From: Verminephrobacter eiseniae EF01-2
GTDB lineage: Bacteria; Pseudomonadota; Gammaproteobacteria; Burkholderiales; Burkholderiaceae_C
Reading direction: 5' to 3'
DNA: 64,000 nt
Assembly: GCF_000015565.1 (NCBI RefSeq)
Contig: NC_008786.1
Location: forward strand, 620,001-684,000
A program made the translations under genes and the position numbers. The stretch's first letter is position 1; the number at the start of each line of letters is the position of its first letter. The notes beneath the pieces were generated by a model. The model made no database searches, was not told the origin of the DNA, and saw only the letters and a list, made by a program, of their open reading frames with translations. Shown in pieces: positions 24,833 through 35,025 of the stretch.

Positions 24833-25504
24833 ATGAAACGCCGTGAGTTTTCTTTGTCTGCCGCCGCTGTGCTCGCCACGGGCACCCTGTCCAAGCCCGC
24901 GCTGGCCCAGGCCCGCCAGTTCAGGGAGGGCCGGGACTTTCGGCGGCTGGGCACGCCCGTGACGCCCGATGCGCCTGCCGGCAAGGTCGAGGTGATCGAG
25001 TTCTTCTGGTATAGCTGCCCGCACTGCCACGCTTTCGAGGCCACGCTGAGCGCCTGGGCCAAGACCGCCCCCAAAGACATGCACCTGCGCCGCATGCCGG
25101 TAGCGTTCAACAGCAGCTTCGTGCCCCAGCAAAAGCTGTTCTATGCGCTCGAAGGCATGGGCAAGCTCGGCGAGATGCATACCAAGGTGTTTCGCGCCAT
25201 CCATGAGGAAAAGCAAAAGCTGGACAAGGACCAGGATATCCTGGCCTGGGCGGGCAAGCAGGGCCTGAACGCCGCCAAGTTCAAGGAGTTCTACAACTCC
25301 TTCAACGTCTCCAACCAGGCGCGCCGCGCAACGCAGTTGCAAGACATTTACGGCGTCGAAGGCGTTCCCGCAATGGGCGTTGCCGGCAAGTTCTACACCG
25401 ACGGCCAGATGACGGGCGGCGGCCTGCAGACCGTGCTGCAGGTGGTCGATTACTTGGTCGCGATGAGCCGAACCCCCAGTTCCCCAGCCCCCGACAAGCC
25501 CTGA
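24833..25504 (+). CDS. dsbA: Thiol:disulfide interchange protein DsbA
   Basis: A 223-residue periplasmic oxidoreductase. A twin-Arg-like or Sec signal (MKRREFSLSAAAVLATGTLS then KPALAQA) precedes a thioredoxin fold with the active site C62-P-H-C65 in FFWYSCPHCHAF and the cis-Pro loop in GVEGVPAMGV. It introduces disulfide bonds into exported proteins. It is separated from the SPOR gene by about 60 bp and followed by a terminator. The start at 24833 was chosen for the signal peptide. Confidence 0.95.
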   Translation: MKRREFSLSAAAVLATGTLSKPALAQARQFREGRDFRRLGTPVTPDAPAGKVEVIEFFWYSCPHCHAFEATLSAWAKTAPKDMHLRRMPVAFNSSFVPQQKLFYALEGMGKLGEMHTKVFRAIHEEKQKLDKDQDILAWAGKQGLNAAKFKEFYNSFNVSNQARRATQLQDIYGVEGVPAMGVAGKFYTDGQMTGGGLQTVLQVVDYLVAMSRTPSSPAPDKP

Positions 25505-25506
25505 GA

Positions 25507-25530
25507 AAAAGCCCGCCACCGTGGGCTTTT
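25507..25530 (+). terminator. Rho-independent terminator after dsbA
   Basis: Stem AAAAGCCC / GGGCTTTT with an 8-nt loop, starting 3 bp after the dsbA stop. A competing hairpin CCCGCCAC / GTGGCGGG overlaps it. Confidence 0.75.
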
Positions 25531-25649
25531 GTGGCGGGTCTTTGTGGTGCACGCGTGCGCCAAGCCTGGACAAGCATTTTTTCGCCCAGGCACCCATCGG
25601 TGCCATCGGGTAGCAGGTACAATACCAGCCCCAAGCAACTATCGTGCCC

Positions 25650-26303
25650 ATGACCCCTGGCCTCCTTTCCCTTTTCCTGCTTGCCGCCCTGGCCGGCTCC
25701 TCGGGGCGCGTGCATGCAGAAAAAGCCGACCGCACCCAGCCGATGAATATCGAGGCTGACGCTTTGCGCCACGATGAGCCTACGCGGACCAGCGTGTTTT
25801 CCGGCCATGTGGTGCTGACCCAAGGCTCGATCGTGCTGCGTGGTGCGCGGCTGGAGATGCGCCAGGATGCCGATGGCCACCAGCATGGCCTGGTCACGGC
25901 CGAAGCCGGCAAGCGCGCCTTCTTTCGGCAAAAGCGCGACCGGCCGGTCGGGGCGCCCGAGGAGTTCATCGAGGGCGAGAGCGAGCGCATCGAATACGAC
26001 GGCAAGGCCGACACCGTGCGCCTGAGCACCCGTGCCGAACTGCGCCGTTACCGCGCTGCGCTGCTGAGCGACCAGATCACCGGCGCCGTGATCGTCTACA
26101 GCCACCTGACCGAGGTCTTCACGGTGGACGGCCAACCATCGGCCCCGGCCGGCAACGCCGCCGAGGCTGCGCCAGCGCCGGCTGGCCGCGTGCGCGCAGT
26201 GCTTGCGCCCAAGAACCCGCCGCCGGCAGCAGCAGCAGCACCGGCTGCGCCTGCGTCGGCCCCGGTGCTGCGCCCCGACAACAGCCTGGGCAGCCCCCGG
26301 TGA
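25650..26303 (+). CDS. lptA: Lipopolysaccharide transport periplasmic protein LptA
   Basis: A 217-residue periplasmic bridge protein for LPS transport. A signal peptide ([20 protein letters not shown] then VHA) is followed by the OstA/LptA domain ([55 protein letters not shown]). The Pro/Ala-rich tail (residues about 155-215) is longer than in E. coli. An in-frame ATG at 25644 would add two residues. The stop overlaps the GTG of lptB. No lptC or kdsC gene is seen upstream, where many proteobacteria have them. Confidence 0.94.
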   Translation: MTPGLLSLFLLAALAGSSGRVHAEKADRTQPMNIEADALRHDEPTRTSVFSGHVVLTQGSIVLRGARLEMRQDADGHQHGLVTAEAGKRAFFRQKRDRPVGAPEEFIEGESERIEYDGKADTVRLSTRAELRRYRAALLSDQITGAVIVYSHLTEVFTVDGQPSAPAGNAAEAAPAPAGRVRAVLAPKNPPPAAAAAPAAPASAPVLRPDNSLGSPR

Positions 26304-27085
26304 GCGCTCGACCCGTGCTCGTCGACGGCCCCGCCACCGAGGTCGAAAGCCGCCTGGAGGCGTGGCACCTGGCCAAATCCTATGGCAACCGCAAGGTGGT
26401 CAAGGATGTGTCGCTGGTGGTGCAAAAGGGCGAGGTCGTCGGGCTGCTCGGCCCCAACGGGGCCGGCAAGACCACCTCGTTTTACATGCTCGTGGGGCTG
26501 GTGCGCAGCGACGCCGGCGACATCCGCATCGACGGCCAGTCCGTGGCCCGCATGCCCATTCACCGGCGCTCGCGCCTGGGCCTGTCCTACCTGCCGCAGG
26601 AGGCATCGATCTTTCGCAAACTCTCGGTCGAAGAAAACGTGCGCGCGGTGCTGGAACTGCAACGCGCAGCCGATGGCCAACCGCTCGCCCGCGAGACCAT
26701 CGAAGAGCGGCTGACCGAACTGCTGCAAGAACTGCGCGTGGCCCCGCTGCGCGCCTCTGCGGCGCTGGCCTTGTCCGGCGGCGAGCGCCGGCGTGTCGAG
26801 ATCGCCCGGGCGCTGGCCACGCAGCCGCGCTTCATCCTGCTCGACGAGCCTTTTGCCGGCATCGATCCCATCGCCGTGATCGAGATCCAGCGTATCATCG
26901 GTTTCCTCAAGGCACGCGGCATCGGTGTCTTGATCACTGACCACAACGTGCGTGAGACACTGGGCATTTGCGATCACGCTTTCATCATCAGCGATGGCCG
27001 CGTGCTCGCGCAAGGCACACCGTCACAGATCGTTGACAACGCCGAGGTGCGCCGCGTCTACCTCGGCGAGCATTTCAGGATGTGA
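26300..27085 (+). CDS. lptB: LPS export ABC transporter ATPase LptB
   Basis: A 261-residue cytoplasmic ATPase that powers LPS extraction by LptFG. Walker A is GPNGAGKTT (residues 51-59), the signature is [15 protein letters not shown], and Walker B is [12 protein letters not shown]. The C-terminus [12 protein letters not shown] is typical of LptB. It starts with GTG overlapping the lptA stop (GTGA), and its stop overlaps the rpoN start. The N-terminal 20 residues extend beyond the E. coli protein. Confidence 0.96.
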   Translation: MSARPVLVDGPATEVESRLEAWHLAKSYGNRKVVKDVSLVVQKGEVVGLLGPNGAGKTTSFYMLVGLVRSDAGDIRIDGQSVARMPIHRRSRLGLSYLPQEASIFRKLSVEENVRAVLELQRAADGQPLARETIEERLTELLQELRVAPLRASAALALSGGERRRVEIARALATQPRFILLDEPFAGIDPIAVIEIQRIIGFLKARGIGVLITDHNVRETLGICDHAFIISDGRVLAQGTPSQIVDNAEVRRVYLGEHFRM

Positions 27086-28665
27086 TGAAGCCCGGTCTGT
27101 CACTGCGCGTCTCGCAGCACCTCACACTGACCCCTCAGTTGCAGCAGTCGATCCGGCTGCTGCAACTGTCCACGCTCGAACTGACGCAGGAAATCGAGCA
27201 GATGCTCGATGAAAACCCGTTTCTCGAACGCATGTCCGACGAGGCCCCGCGCGAGGAGTTCGGCCTGGACAGCGCCGACACGCCAGCGCAAGCCGATGAC
27301 TACAGCGCCGACGAAGTGCTCTTTTCCGCCGCAACCGGCAGCAGCGCCGAAGCGCTCCCTGACGCCGACACCCCGGGCAGCGCTGCGGACGAGCCCGACT
27401 GGGGCGGCGACGGCAGCGTGGAGATGGCGCCCAGCGATGCCGAATGGGGCGGCGACGCGCCGGCGAGCCAGCACAACGACGCCGAAGGCGACGGGATCGA
27501 AGCCACCGAACTGGCCCAGAGCGAAGAATCGCTGGCCGCTTTCTTGCACCGCCAGGCGCTGGCGCTGCGCCTGTCCGAAATCGACCGCGCCGCGCTGTAC
27601 TTCCTGATCGAATCGCTCAACGACGACGGCTACCTGGAAGACTCGCTCGAAGAACTGGCCAGCGCCCTGGCCGGCCCGCAGAACCCGGAGCAAATCGAAG
27701 AACTGGTGCACCGCTTCACCGTCGCCCAACGCCTGCTGCAAAGCCTGGAACCGGTGGGCGTGGGCGCGCGCAATCTGGCCGAATGCCTGACGCTACAGCT
27801 CAACGCCCTGGCACGGGAGCGGGCGCCAGCCGCCGACCCGCAGACCGTGCAAACCGCCCTGCGCATCTGCCAGCAGCCGCTCCAAATGCTCGCCCGGCGC
27901 GACCTGCGCCGCCTGACCCAGGTCTGCGGCGACAGCCAGGAGGGCACCCGCGCCGCGATGGCCCTGATCGCCCGCCTGGAGCCGCACCCGGGGCGCCGCT
28001 TTGCCAATGTGCAGCGCAACGTCATCGTGCCCGACGTGATCGTGCGCAAAACCGGGCGCGCCAATGGGCGCGACGGCCGACAGCATTTCATCGTGCAGAT
28101 CAACCCCGACGTGCTGCCCCGCCTGCGCGTGCACGATATCTACGCCGGCGCGCTGCGCGGCCACAGGGGCGGCGCAGGCCACCAGGGCATGCAGCAACGC
28201 CTGCAGGAAGCGCGCTGGTTCATCAAGAACATACAGCAGCGCTTCGACACCATCTTGCGCGTCTCGCGCGCCATCGTCGAGCGGCAGAAAAACTTCTTCA
28301 CCCACGGCGAACTGGCCATGCGGCCGCTGGTGCTGCGCGACATCGCCGACGAACTGGGCCTGCACGAATCGACCATCAGCCGCGTGACCACCGCCAAATA
28401 CATGGCCACCCCGATAGGCACCTACGAACTGAAATACTTTTTCGGCTCGGGCCTGGGCACCGAAACCGGCGGCAACGCATCGAGCACCGCCGTGCGCGCG
28501 CTGATCCGGCAATTCGTCGCTGCGGAAAGCCAGGCCAAGCCCTTGTCCGACAGCCAACTCGCCGACCTGCTCAAAGAGCAGGGCATAGAGTGCGCGCGCC
28601 GCACCGTGGCCAAGTACCGCGAGGCGCTCAAGATCGCGCCGGCCAATCTGCGCCGGACGCTTTGA
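27085..28665 (+). CDS. rpoN: RNA polymerase sigma-54 factor RpoN
   Basis: A 526-residue alternative sigma factor. N-terminal region I ([20 protein letters not shown] then QSIRLLQLSTLELTQEIEQM) binds core polymerase and activators. An acidic linker (residues about 55-150) follows. The core-binding region and HTH (LHESTISRVTTAKYMATPIG) precede the RpoN box ARRTVAKYREALKI near the C-terminus. Starts are coupled: lptB TGA/ATG overlap upstream and rpoN TGA/ATG overlap downstream. In many beta- and gammaproteobacteria hpf and ptsN follow directly; here they lie 21 kb away. Confidence 0.97.
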   Translation: MKPGLSLRVSQHLTLTPQLQQSIRLLQLSTLELTQEIEQMLDENPFLERMSDEAPREEFGLDSADTPAQADDYSADEVLFSAATGSSAEALPDADTPGSAADEPDWGGDGSVEMAPSDAEWGGDAPASQHNDAEGDGIEATELAQSEESLAAFLHRQALALRLSEIDRAALYFLIESLNDDGYLEDSLEELASALAGPQNPEQIEELVHRFTVAQRLLQSLEPVGVGARNLAECLTLQLNALARERAPAADPQTVQTALRICQQPLQMLARRDLRRLTQVCGDSQEGTRAAMALIARLEPHPGRRFANVQRNVIVPDVIVRKTGRANGRDGRQHFIVQINPDVLPRLRVHDIYAGALRGHRGGAGHQGMQQRLQEARWFIKNIQQRFDTILRVSRAIVERQKNFFTHGELAMRPLVLRDIADELGLHESTISRVTTAKYMATPIGTYELKYFFGSGLGTETGGNASSTAVRALIRQFVAAESQAKPLSDSQLADLLKEQGIECARRTVAKYREALKIAPANLRRTL

Positions 28666-29957
28666 TGAACCCACTGCCGCTTTTCCTGCCCTGCGCCGCA
28701 GGCGTCGAGAACTACCTGGCCGATGAGGTGCACCGCATCACCGGCCTGACCGGGCAAGACCTGCTCATCGGCCGTGGCGGCGTGCTGCTGCAAGCCTCCT
28801 GGCGCGACGCGCTGCGGCTGAACCTGCACAGCCGCATGGCCCAGCGCGTGCTGGTGCAACTGGCCCAGCGCCCGTGCCGCTCGGAAAACGACCTGTACGC
28901 CGCCGCCAGCGACGTGGCCTGGGAACAGTGGTTCACCGCGCGCCAGAGCTTCAAGGTCGAAGTGACGGCCCAGCACAGCCCGCTGCCCAGCCTGAACTAC
29001 GCCGGCCTGAAGATCAAGGACGCCGTGGCCGACCGCTTTCGCGCCAAAAGCGGAATGCGGCCCGACGTGGACACCCGGCGGCCCGATGTGCGCATCCACC
29101 TGCACCTGGCCGCCGACCAGGCCACGCTCTACATCGACACCTCGGGCGAGCCACTGTTCAAGCGCGGCTGGCGCGCGGACACGGGCGACGCGCCGCTCAA
29201 GGAAACCCTGGCCGCAGCCATGCTGGCCGCCAGCGGCTGGGACCCGCTGGGCCAGCAACCGACGCCGCTGTACGACCCCTGCTGCGGCAGCGGCACCATC
29301 GCCATCGAGGCCGCGCAAATCGCCTGCCGCATCCCGGCCGGCCTGCTGCGGCGCTTTGCTTTCGAGCAATTGCTGCCCTTTCAGGCCCCTGTCTGGACAG
29401 CGCTCAAAGACCAAGCCCACAGCGCGATACAGCCCGGCAGCGTGCCCATTTTCGGCAGCGATGTGGCCTTTCGCATGATCGACTTTGCGCTGCACAACGC
29501 CGAGCGCGCAGGCGTCGCCGCCGCCCTGCGCCTGCGCGGTGGCGATGCGCTCCAGCGCCAGCCCCCCTGCGCAGCGCCCGGCCTGATGCTGCTGAACCCG
29601 CCCTACGGCGAACGCATGGCCGCCGCCGGCAGCGCCGGGCGCAACGCCCACGAACGCGCCGCCGAGCGCGCCCGGGGCGCCAGCGTGGGCCGGCAAGCCG
29701 CCCATACCGACACCGAAGGCAACTTCTTTGGCCAACTCGCCGCGCACTGGAAGCAGAACTACGCCGGCTGGACCGCCTGGCTGCTGACCCCGGACCCGAA
29801 ACTGCCCGGCAAGATGCGCCTCAAGGAATCGCGCCGCGTCCCGCTATGGAACGGCCCCATCGAATGCCGCCTGCTGCGCTTTGACATCATCGAAGGCTCG
29901 ATGCGCGCGCCGCGTGCTGCAGCAGCGCCGAAGGCCCAAAATGACCATGGTGCTTGA
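28665..29957 (+). CDS. THUMP-domain class I RNA methyltransferase (RlmL-like)
   Basis: A 430-residue protein. A THUMP RNA-binding region (residues about 50-160) is followed by a Rossmann methyltransferase domain with motif I DPCCGSGTIAIEAA, a GSDV acidic loop and motif IV NPPYGERM. This matches the N-terminal half of RlmL, which makes m2G2445 in 23S rRNA; the RlmK half is absent, as in many bacteria. The ATG overlaps the rpoN stop. After motif IV there is an Ala/Arg-rich insertion (residues about 322-350). Confidence 0.88.
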   Translation: MNPLPLFLPCAAGVENYLADEVHRITGLTGQDLLIGRGGVLLQASWRDALRLNLHSRMAQRVLVQLAQRPCRSENDLYAAASDVAWEQWFTARQSFKVEVTAQHSPLPSLNYAGLKIKDAVADRFRAKSGMRPDVDTRRPDVRIHLHLAADQATLYIDTSGEPLFKRGWRADTGDAPLKETLAAAMLAASGWDPLGQQPTPLYDPCCGSGTIAIEAAQIACRIPAGLLRRFAFEQLLPFQAPVWTALKDQAHSAIQPGSVPIFGSDVAFRMIDFALHNAERAGVAAALRLRGGDALQRQPPCAAPGLMLLNPPYGERMAAAGSAGRNAHERAAERARGASVGRQAAHTDTEGNFFGQLAAHWKQNYAGWTAWLLTPDPKLPGKMRLKESRRVPLWNGPIECRLLRFDIIEGSMRAPRAAAAPKAQNDHGA

Positions 29958-30374
29958 GGCCGGGCCGGGCCGTTGCCGTTGGTGCGGGACACCTGCGCCA
30001 GGCTCGATCTGCTGCCGCACAGCGATTGCGCCGGCAGATATCTGGCCGTGCCGATCGGCGCTGCGAGGCCGCCTGGGCGGCGACCCACTGCCGCTGGCTT
30101 GCAGGGCTTGGGCCACGCAGAGCGACCGGGCACGACGCATCCAAGCCAGTCCGTAGCGACCCATGCCGCTGCGGCATGAAGCGCAGCAAATGTCGCGGTG
30201 GGCCTAGTGTCGCGTCACCGATCAGATGTCGTAGGCTGCGCGCCGCCATCGGAGCGCAGCGCAAGGCGCATCGCGCAGCCCATACCGAGCTGTATTGGCA
30301 AGCGATGCAACGCCGCGATGCGCTTCGATGGCCAGCGCAGACCGACAGATGATCGGTGACGCGACACGAGGTTT
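29958..30374. other. Intergenic region with MITE copy 5
   Basis: 417 bp between convergent rlmL-like and pncC genes. About 245 bp show no convincing gene, and the rest is MITE copy 5, which ends 5 bp from the pncC stop codon. Confidence 0.6.
30205..30369 (-). mobile_element. MITE-like repeat, copy 5
   Basis: A 165-bp copy in inverted orientation. One extra base in the loop (GAGCTGTATTGG against GAGCGTATTGG) and a T-to-G change at the right-end TA make it a slightly decayed copy. The left flank is still CTAG. Confidence 0.9.
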
Positions 30375-30902
30375 TCAGGCCGTCAGCCGATCGAGCAGCC
30401 GCTGCAGCGCATGGCGCATGGTGGCGGCCCGCACGGCGGCGCGGTCGCCGGCAAAGTGCTGTCGCTCGCTGTGTGTCTGGCCGTCCACGCACCAGCCAAA
30501 CCATACGCTGCCGAGCGGCGTGGCGGCGCTGCCGCCGGTGGGGCCGGCCACGCCGGTCACGGCCAGGCTGACCTGCGCGCGCGAGTGGCGCAGGCTGCCC
30601 TCGGCCATGGCGCAGGCCACGGCCTGGCTGACGGCGCCATGCTGCTCGATCAGGCGGGCGGGCACGCCCAGCATGTCGGTCTTGGCGGCGTTGGAGTAGC
30701 TGACGAAGCCGCGCTCGAACCACTGGCTGGAGCCCGCCAGGTCGGTGCAGGCGGCGGCGATCATGCCGCCGGTGCAGCTCTCGGCAGTGGCCAGCATCCG
30801 GCCGCGCTCGATCAGGCACCGTGAGATGGCGGCCAAACAATCCGCTGGCGCAAGCGTTTCTTGCGCTGATCGCTCTTTTTTTGATAGTTGAATGCGGTCC
30901 AT
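30375..30902 (-). CDS. pncC: Nicotinamide-nucleotide amidohydrolase PncC (CinA C-terminal domain)
   Basis: A 175-residue cytoplasmic enzyme that deamidates NMN in NAD recycling. The CinA C-terminal domain is complete: MLATAESCTGGMIAAACTDL, GSSQWFERGFVSYSNAAKTD, MLGVPARLIEQHGAVSQAVA and the SLAVTGVAGPTGGS loop. An N-terminal extension (MDRIQLSKKERSAQETLAP) is hydrophilic. Its ATG overlaps the pgpA stop (ATGA), so pgpA and pncC are coupled. It is the last gene of a minus-strand run thiL-pgpA-pncC. Confidence 0.93.
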   Translation of the reverse strand: MDRIQLSKKERSAQETLAPADCLAAISRCLIERGRMLATAESCTGGMIAAACTDLAGSSQWFERGFVSYSNAAKTDMLGVPARLIEQHGAVSQAVACAMAEGSLRHSRAQVSLAVTGVAGPTGGSAATPLGSVWFGWCVDGQTHSERQHFAGDRAAVRAATMRHALQRLLDRLTA

Positions 30903-31429
30903 CAAAACCTCCACAGGGCCAGCGCCAGCAAGGTGCAGAAGGCGGCCACGAAGTCGTCCCACAAGATGCCCCAGCCGCCGCGCCAGCCAAGGCCCTTGAA
31001 CTGGCGCTCGGCCCAGCCGACGGGGCCTGGCTTGGTCGCATCGAGAACGCGAAACAGCAAAAAGGCCAGCAGTTGCCCCGACCATCCCATGGGCATGGCC
31101 AGCCACAGCACGAGCCAGAACGCTACCACTTCGTCCCATACGATGCAGCCGGGGTCGGCCACGCGCAGGTGGCGCGCGGTGGTGGTGCAGGCCCACCAGC
31201 CGACCACGGTGCTGGCCGCAATCAGCAGGCCGATCTGCCGTTGGCTGAGCCACTGTTGCAGCACCAGGTAGGCCAGCCAGGCCCACAGCGTGCCTATCGT
31301 GCCCGGCCCCTTGGGTGCCAGGCCGGCGCCAAATCCCAGGGCGATGCAATGGGCCGGGTGGGCGAGCAAAAAGCGCCAGGCAGGGCGCAGTGCAGGCCGG
31401 GGTGCGGGGCTGGTCATGGGGTTGGTCAT
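30902..31429 (-). CDS. pgpA: Phosphatidylglycerophosphatase A
   Basis: A 175-residue inner-membrane enzyme that dephosphorylates phosphatidylglycerophosphate to phosphatidylglycerol. The PgpA signature is clear: GFGAGLAPKGPGTIGTLWAW near residue 30, then VWDEVVAFWLVL with the catalytic acidic residues, and FRVLDATKPGPVGWAERQFK. Three to four membrane segments are visible. Both ends overlap the neighbouring genes by 4 bp (thiL stop with pgpA ATG, pgpA stop with pncC ATG). The start at 31429 (MTNPMTSPAPR) fits the thiL overlap. Confidence 0.94.
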   Translation of the reverse strand: MTNPMTSPAPRPALRPAWRFLLAHPAHCIALGFGAGLAPKGPGTIGTLWAWLAYLVLQQWLSQRQIGLLIAASTVVGWWACTTTARHLRVADPGCIVWDEVVAFWLVLWLAMPMGWSGQLLAFLLFRVLDATKPGPVGWAERQFKGLGWRGGWGILWDDFVAAFCTLLALALWRF

Positions 31430-32442
31430 GATGGGGCCGAGGCGGGGCTGGCGAAGTGATCGAACGACGCATAGCGCTGGCGCACCGGCTGCCCTTGCGC
31501 ATCCACCAGCCGCAGGCCCGGCCGGGCTTGCACCAGGCCGATGCGGGTCACGGGTGTGGCGCTGGCCTGCGCCGCTGCGGCCACTGCGGCGCGCAGCGCG
31601 GGCGCGGCGGTGAAGGCCAGTTCGTAGTCGTCGCCCCCGGCGAGCGTGCATTGCTGGATCAATTCGGGGTCGAGCGGGCTGCCGGCGCAGGTTGCGCAGG
31701 TTTCATATGCGCTTTCAGCGATCAAGCCCATGGTAGAGCGGGTGTCGATGCGCGCCCCCACGCCCGAGGCTTGCAGGATGTGCCCGAGGTCGCCCAGCAG
31801 GCCGTCGCTGATATCCACGGCGCTGCTGGCAATGCCGCGCAGGGCCTGGCCCAGGGCCAGGCGCGGGGCGGGTTGCTCGAGCCGCTGGCGCGCGCGCTCG
31901 AGCCGCTCGGCGGGCAGGGCCAGTTGGCCCTGTAGCGCCAGCAACGCCAGCCGGGCGTCGCCCAGGTTGCCGCTGACATAGATGTCGTCGCCGGGCCGGG
32001 CGTTGCTGCGCAGCAGGGCCTGGCCTGCCGGCACTTCGCCGAACACGGTGATGCAGATGTTGAGCGGGCCTTGCGTGGTGTCGCCGCCCACCAGTTCGCA
32101 GCCATGGGCATCGGCCAGTGCCAGCAGACCGCGCGCAAAGCCTTCCAGCCAGGGTTCATCGATGCGCGGCAGCGCCAGCGCCAGCGTGAATGCCAGCGGG
32201 CGCGCGCCGCAGGCGGCCAGGTCCGACAGGTTCACCGCCAGCGCCTTGTGGCCCAGTCGGTGCGGCGCGACATCGGCAAAAAAATGGCGCCCTGCCACCA
32301 GCATGTCGCTGGAGACGGCCAGTTGCATGCCGGCCGCAGGCAGCAGCAGCGCGCAGTCGTCGCCCACGCCCAGGGCAGCCCGGCGCACGGGGCGGGTGAA
32401 GTAGCGGGCGATCAGCTCGAATTCACCCATGCCTTCACCCAT
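31426..32442 (-). CDS. thiL: Thiamine-monophosphate kinase
   Basis: A 338-residue enzyme making thiamine diphosphate from thiamine phosphate with ATP. It has the AIR-synthase-like fold signatures GEFELIARYFTRPVRRAALG, GVGDDCALL, SSDMLVAGRHF, KALAVNLSDLAACGARPLAF and GDTTQGPLNICITVFG, and the C-terminal GGDDYELAFTAAP. In-frame starts at 32442 and 32430 are possible, and an earlier one at 32463 would overlap the ybdK-like gene end. The gene forms a coupled run with pgpA and pncC. No TPP riboswitch was seen. Confidence 0.95.
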   Translation of the reverse strand: MGEGMGEFELIARYFTRPVRRAALGVGDDCALLLPAAGMQLAVSSDMLVAGRHFFADVAPHRLGHKALAVNLSDLAACGARPLAFTLALALPRIDEPWLEGFARGLLALADAHGCELVGGDTTQGPLNICITVFGEVPAGQALLRSNARPGDDIYVSGNLGDARLALLALQGQLALPAERLERARQRLEQPAPRLALGQALRGIASSAVDISDGLLGDLGHILQASGVGARIDTRSTMGLIAESAYETCATCAGSPLDPELIQQCTLAGGDDYELAFTAAPALRAAVAAAAQASATPVTRIGLVQARPGLRLVDAQGQPVRQRYASFDHFASPASAPS

Positions 32443-32459
32443 GCCCGGGCGCTCCCGGC

Positions 32460-33584
32460 TCAAAGCGCCAGTCCGCGAAAGCGTTGCGCGGCCTGGCGGC
32501 AGACCTCGGCGAGCAACTGCTCTTCGCGCTGGCGCTCGCGCAGCCAGCGCGCGTCGTTCTGGCCCGCCTCGACCTCGGTGCGCAGCAGGTGCAGCGCGCT
32601 GGATGCGCCTTGCGCGGCGGCGTGGCTGGCCATTTCGTCCATGGTGGCCAGGATATGCTGGCGCAGCGGCATGTGGCCGCCTGCGGCCGGGTCGACATAC
32701 ACCGCTTCCAGGCCAAAGCGGCAGGCCTGGAAACGGTTGTAGGTGTAGACCAGGTAATCGTCCTCTGCGGGCATGAAGGGCTGGTCGGCCAGGAACCAGG
32801 CGCCCAGCGATTGCACATATCCGGCCAGCGCGGCGGCGCGCTCTATGGTCAGCGGGGTGTCGAACACGCGGATCTCGATGGTGCCGAACTCGGGCTTGGG
32901 GCGGATGTCCCAGTAGAAGTCCTTCATGCTCCTGACCACGCCGGTGCGCGTCATTTTGTCGAAGTAGGCGCCGAAGTCCTCCCAGGTCAGCGCCAGCGGC
33001 GCGCGGCCCGAGAGCGGGAAGGCAAACACCGAGTTCAGCCGCGCGGAGTCGAACGCCGTGTCCTGGCCCTGCACATACGGGCTGGAGGCCGACAATGCGA
33101 TGAAATGCGGGATGTAGCGCGACATGCGGTGCAGCATCAGCAGCGCGGCGTTGGCGTCGGGGCAGCCGATATGCACATGCTGGCCGAAGATGGTGAACTG
33201 CTTGGACAGGTAACCATATAGTTCGGACAGTTCGCGAAAGCGCGGCTTGTCGTAGATGCGCCGCTCATGCCATTGCTGAAAGGGGTGCGTGCCGCCGCCG
33301 AGCACGGCGATGTTGAGCTTGTCGGCGCTCTTGACCAGGGCATCGCGGATCGGCGTGAGCTGGCCCAGCACCTCGCTGCACGAGTGGCAGATGCCGGTGG
33401 AGATTTCTATCATGCTGTTGGTCATCTCGGGCACCACGCTGCCGGGCAACGGGGTCTTTTTCATCAGGCGCAGCATGTCATCGGCATAGGGGGCCAGGTC
33501 GTAGTCGTTGGTGTTGACCAGTTGCAGTTCGAGCTCGACACCCAGTGTCAGCGGCGCGGATCGGCTGAAGGCTTCAAGACCCAT
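32460..33584 (-). CDS. YbdK-type carboxylate-amine ligase (glutamate--cysteine ligase 2 family)
   Basis: A 374-residue protein of the GCS2 family. The start [20 protein letters not shown] is followed by the GVELELQL acidic metal-binding strand. Further family motifs are [50 protein letters not shown] and [19 protein letters not shown]. coli YbdK has weak glutamate-cysteine ligase activity, so the physiological substrate is open. The ATG at 33584 was chosen over one at 33665 because the family N-terminus begins there. The start overlaps the end of the antiporter gene by 11 bp. Confidence 0.92.
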   Translation of the reverse strand: MGLEAFSRSAPLTLGVELELQLVNTNDYDLAPYADDMLRLMKKTPLPGSVVPEMTNSMIEISTGICHSCSEVLGQLTPIRDALVKSADKLNIAVLGGGTHPFQQWHERRIYDKPRFRELSELYGYLSKQFTIFGQHVHIGCPDANAALLMLHRMSRYIPHFIALSASSPYVQGQDTAFDSARLNSVFAFPLSGRAPLALTWEDFGAYFDKMTRTGVVRSMKDFYWDIRPKPEFGTIEIRVFDTPLTIERAAALAGYVQSLGAWFLADQPFMPAEDDYLVYTYNRFQACRFGLEAVYVDPAAGGHMPLRQHILATMDEMASHAAAQGASSALHLLRTEVEAGQNDARWLRERQREEQLLAEVCRQAAQRFRGLAL

Positions 33585-34836
33585 GGCTGTCTCCGTTGTG
33601 ACCACGGGCCAGTGGCGCCCAGGGGATGGAGCTTTCGCCCGCGCGGTAGATGGCCACGGTGGCAATGATGGCGCCGGACATCTCCATCAGCAAGATCGCC
33701 GGCAGCGCCACACTCGCGATCACCTGGCCGGCGGCGGCGGGCGCTGCCAGCACGAACTGCGAGGCAATCAGCAGGGCGATCGACGACATCGGCGTCATCG
33801 CGCAGCCCACCCACAGGGCCTGCTGCCAGCTCGCGCCGCTGCCCACATTGCCCAGCGCCACGCCGCTGGCCTTGGCCAGCAGACGCACGGCGATCAGGGC
33901 CAGCACGACACCGGCGACCGGCGCATTCCAATCGGCCTGCGCGGCCACGGTCGAGACCAGCACGAACATCAGCATCGTGAGCAGCGACGAGGCATTGCCC
34001 AGTTGGCGCGGCCAGGCCCAGGGGCGGGGGTTGATCTGCTTGAGCAGCATGCCGCCGAGCAACGCCGCCAGCGGCGCCGAGCCGCCCATGTGCGCGGCCA
34101 CGGCCGTGCCGGCAGCCACCAGCGCCAGGAACAGCATGGCGGTGTTTTCGCTGGTCGGGCTCATCAGGCGCAGGGCCACGCGCAGCACCAGGGTCAGCAG
34201 CGCCGCCACCACGATGGACACGCCCAGCACCGCCACCACCGGGTACACCGCCTCCAGCAGCGTCAGGCTCGGGCGGTTGGCCAGTTGGACGCTGGCGCTG
34301 CCCAGCGTCAGCGCGTACAGCGTCGACAAGGTGGTGAGCACGATGGCGCGTTCGGTCACCGGGCCGGCGGCCAGGGTGTCGGCCACCACGCGCGTCAGCA
34401 CGGCCGGCGATGCCACCAGCGCCACCAGCGCCAGCGGGCCGGCCACCTGCGTGGGCAGATTCAGCCACACCAGCACCCAGTACACGGCAAAGTAGCTCAG
34501 CGCCGATTCGGCAATGCTTTGCACCAGCACCATCGGGTTGTGGCGAAACCAGCGCAGCGGTATGCGGGCGCCGCATTCGAACAGCACGATGGCGGCACCG
34601 AGCTCCAGCAAAAACAGGCCGATGCCCTGCAGCGGCCAGACCGCGCCGCCAAAGCCCGCCAGCCCCGCCAGCGTGCCCACCAGCGAGTAGCCGACCACCT
34701 TGGGCAGCCCGGTGTGGCGCTGTATCAGATAGCCCACCAGCGCGGCCATGGCCAGCAGCAGCGACCAGTGCACCGTCGGCAGCCCGGCCGAGGGGCGCAG
34801 CCACTGCGCCCAGAAAGTCAGCAGGATTTCATTCAT
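33574..34836 (-). CDS. CPA2-family cation:proton antiporter
   Basis: A 420-residue integral membrane protein with about 12 hydrophobic segments and no C-terminal TrkA domain. The KefB/KefC-like core is recognisable: [60 protein letters not shown]. The SPAVL stretch stands where the Asp-Asp or Asn-Asp ion-binding pair would be expected, so ion selectivity is uncertain. It ends 11 bp inside the start of the ybdK-like gene, suggesting an operon. It might export Na+ or K+ in exchange for protons. Confidence 0.87.
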   Translation of the reverse strand: MNEILLTFWAQWLRPSAGLPTVHWSLLLAMAALVGYLIQRHTGLPKVVGYSLVGTLAGLAGFGGAVWPLQGIGLFLLELGAAIVLFECGARIPLRWFRHNPMVLVQSIAESALSYFAVYWVLVWLNLPTQVAGPLALVALVASPAVLTRVVADTLAAGPVTERAIVLTTLSTLYALTLGSASVQLANRPSLTLLEAVYPVVAVLGVSIVVAALLTLVLRVALRLMSPTSENTAMLFLALVAAGTAVAAHMGGSAPLAALLGGMLLKQINPRPWAWPRQLGNASSLLTMLMFVLVSTVAAQADWNAPVAGVVLALIAVRLLAKASGVALGNVGSGASWQQALWVGCAMTPMSSIALLIASQFVLAAPAAAGQVIASVALPAILLMEMSGAIIATVAIYRAGESSIPWAPLARGHNGDSHGS

Positions 34837-35025
34837 CTCATCGGACCTCTGCGTCAGACAGGTTCAGCCGGCCATCGGCGCGCCGGGGTTCGCGCCGGGC
34901 GCAAAGGGCAGCGCGCCCACGGCAGCCCGGCAGCGGCAGACGCCGGCACGCCCCTCGCCGGGCCGACGCGCCCGCCACACCAGGCGCTGCGCCCCAATCG
35001 GCCCGGGGGGCGAGCGCTGCGCGCG

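Noticed and set aside
30902..30940. AT-rich stretch around the pncC start as a riboswitch
   Set aside because: It is within coupled coding sequence of pgpA and pncC. No conserved riboswitch structure is visible, and the overlap explains the arrangement.
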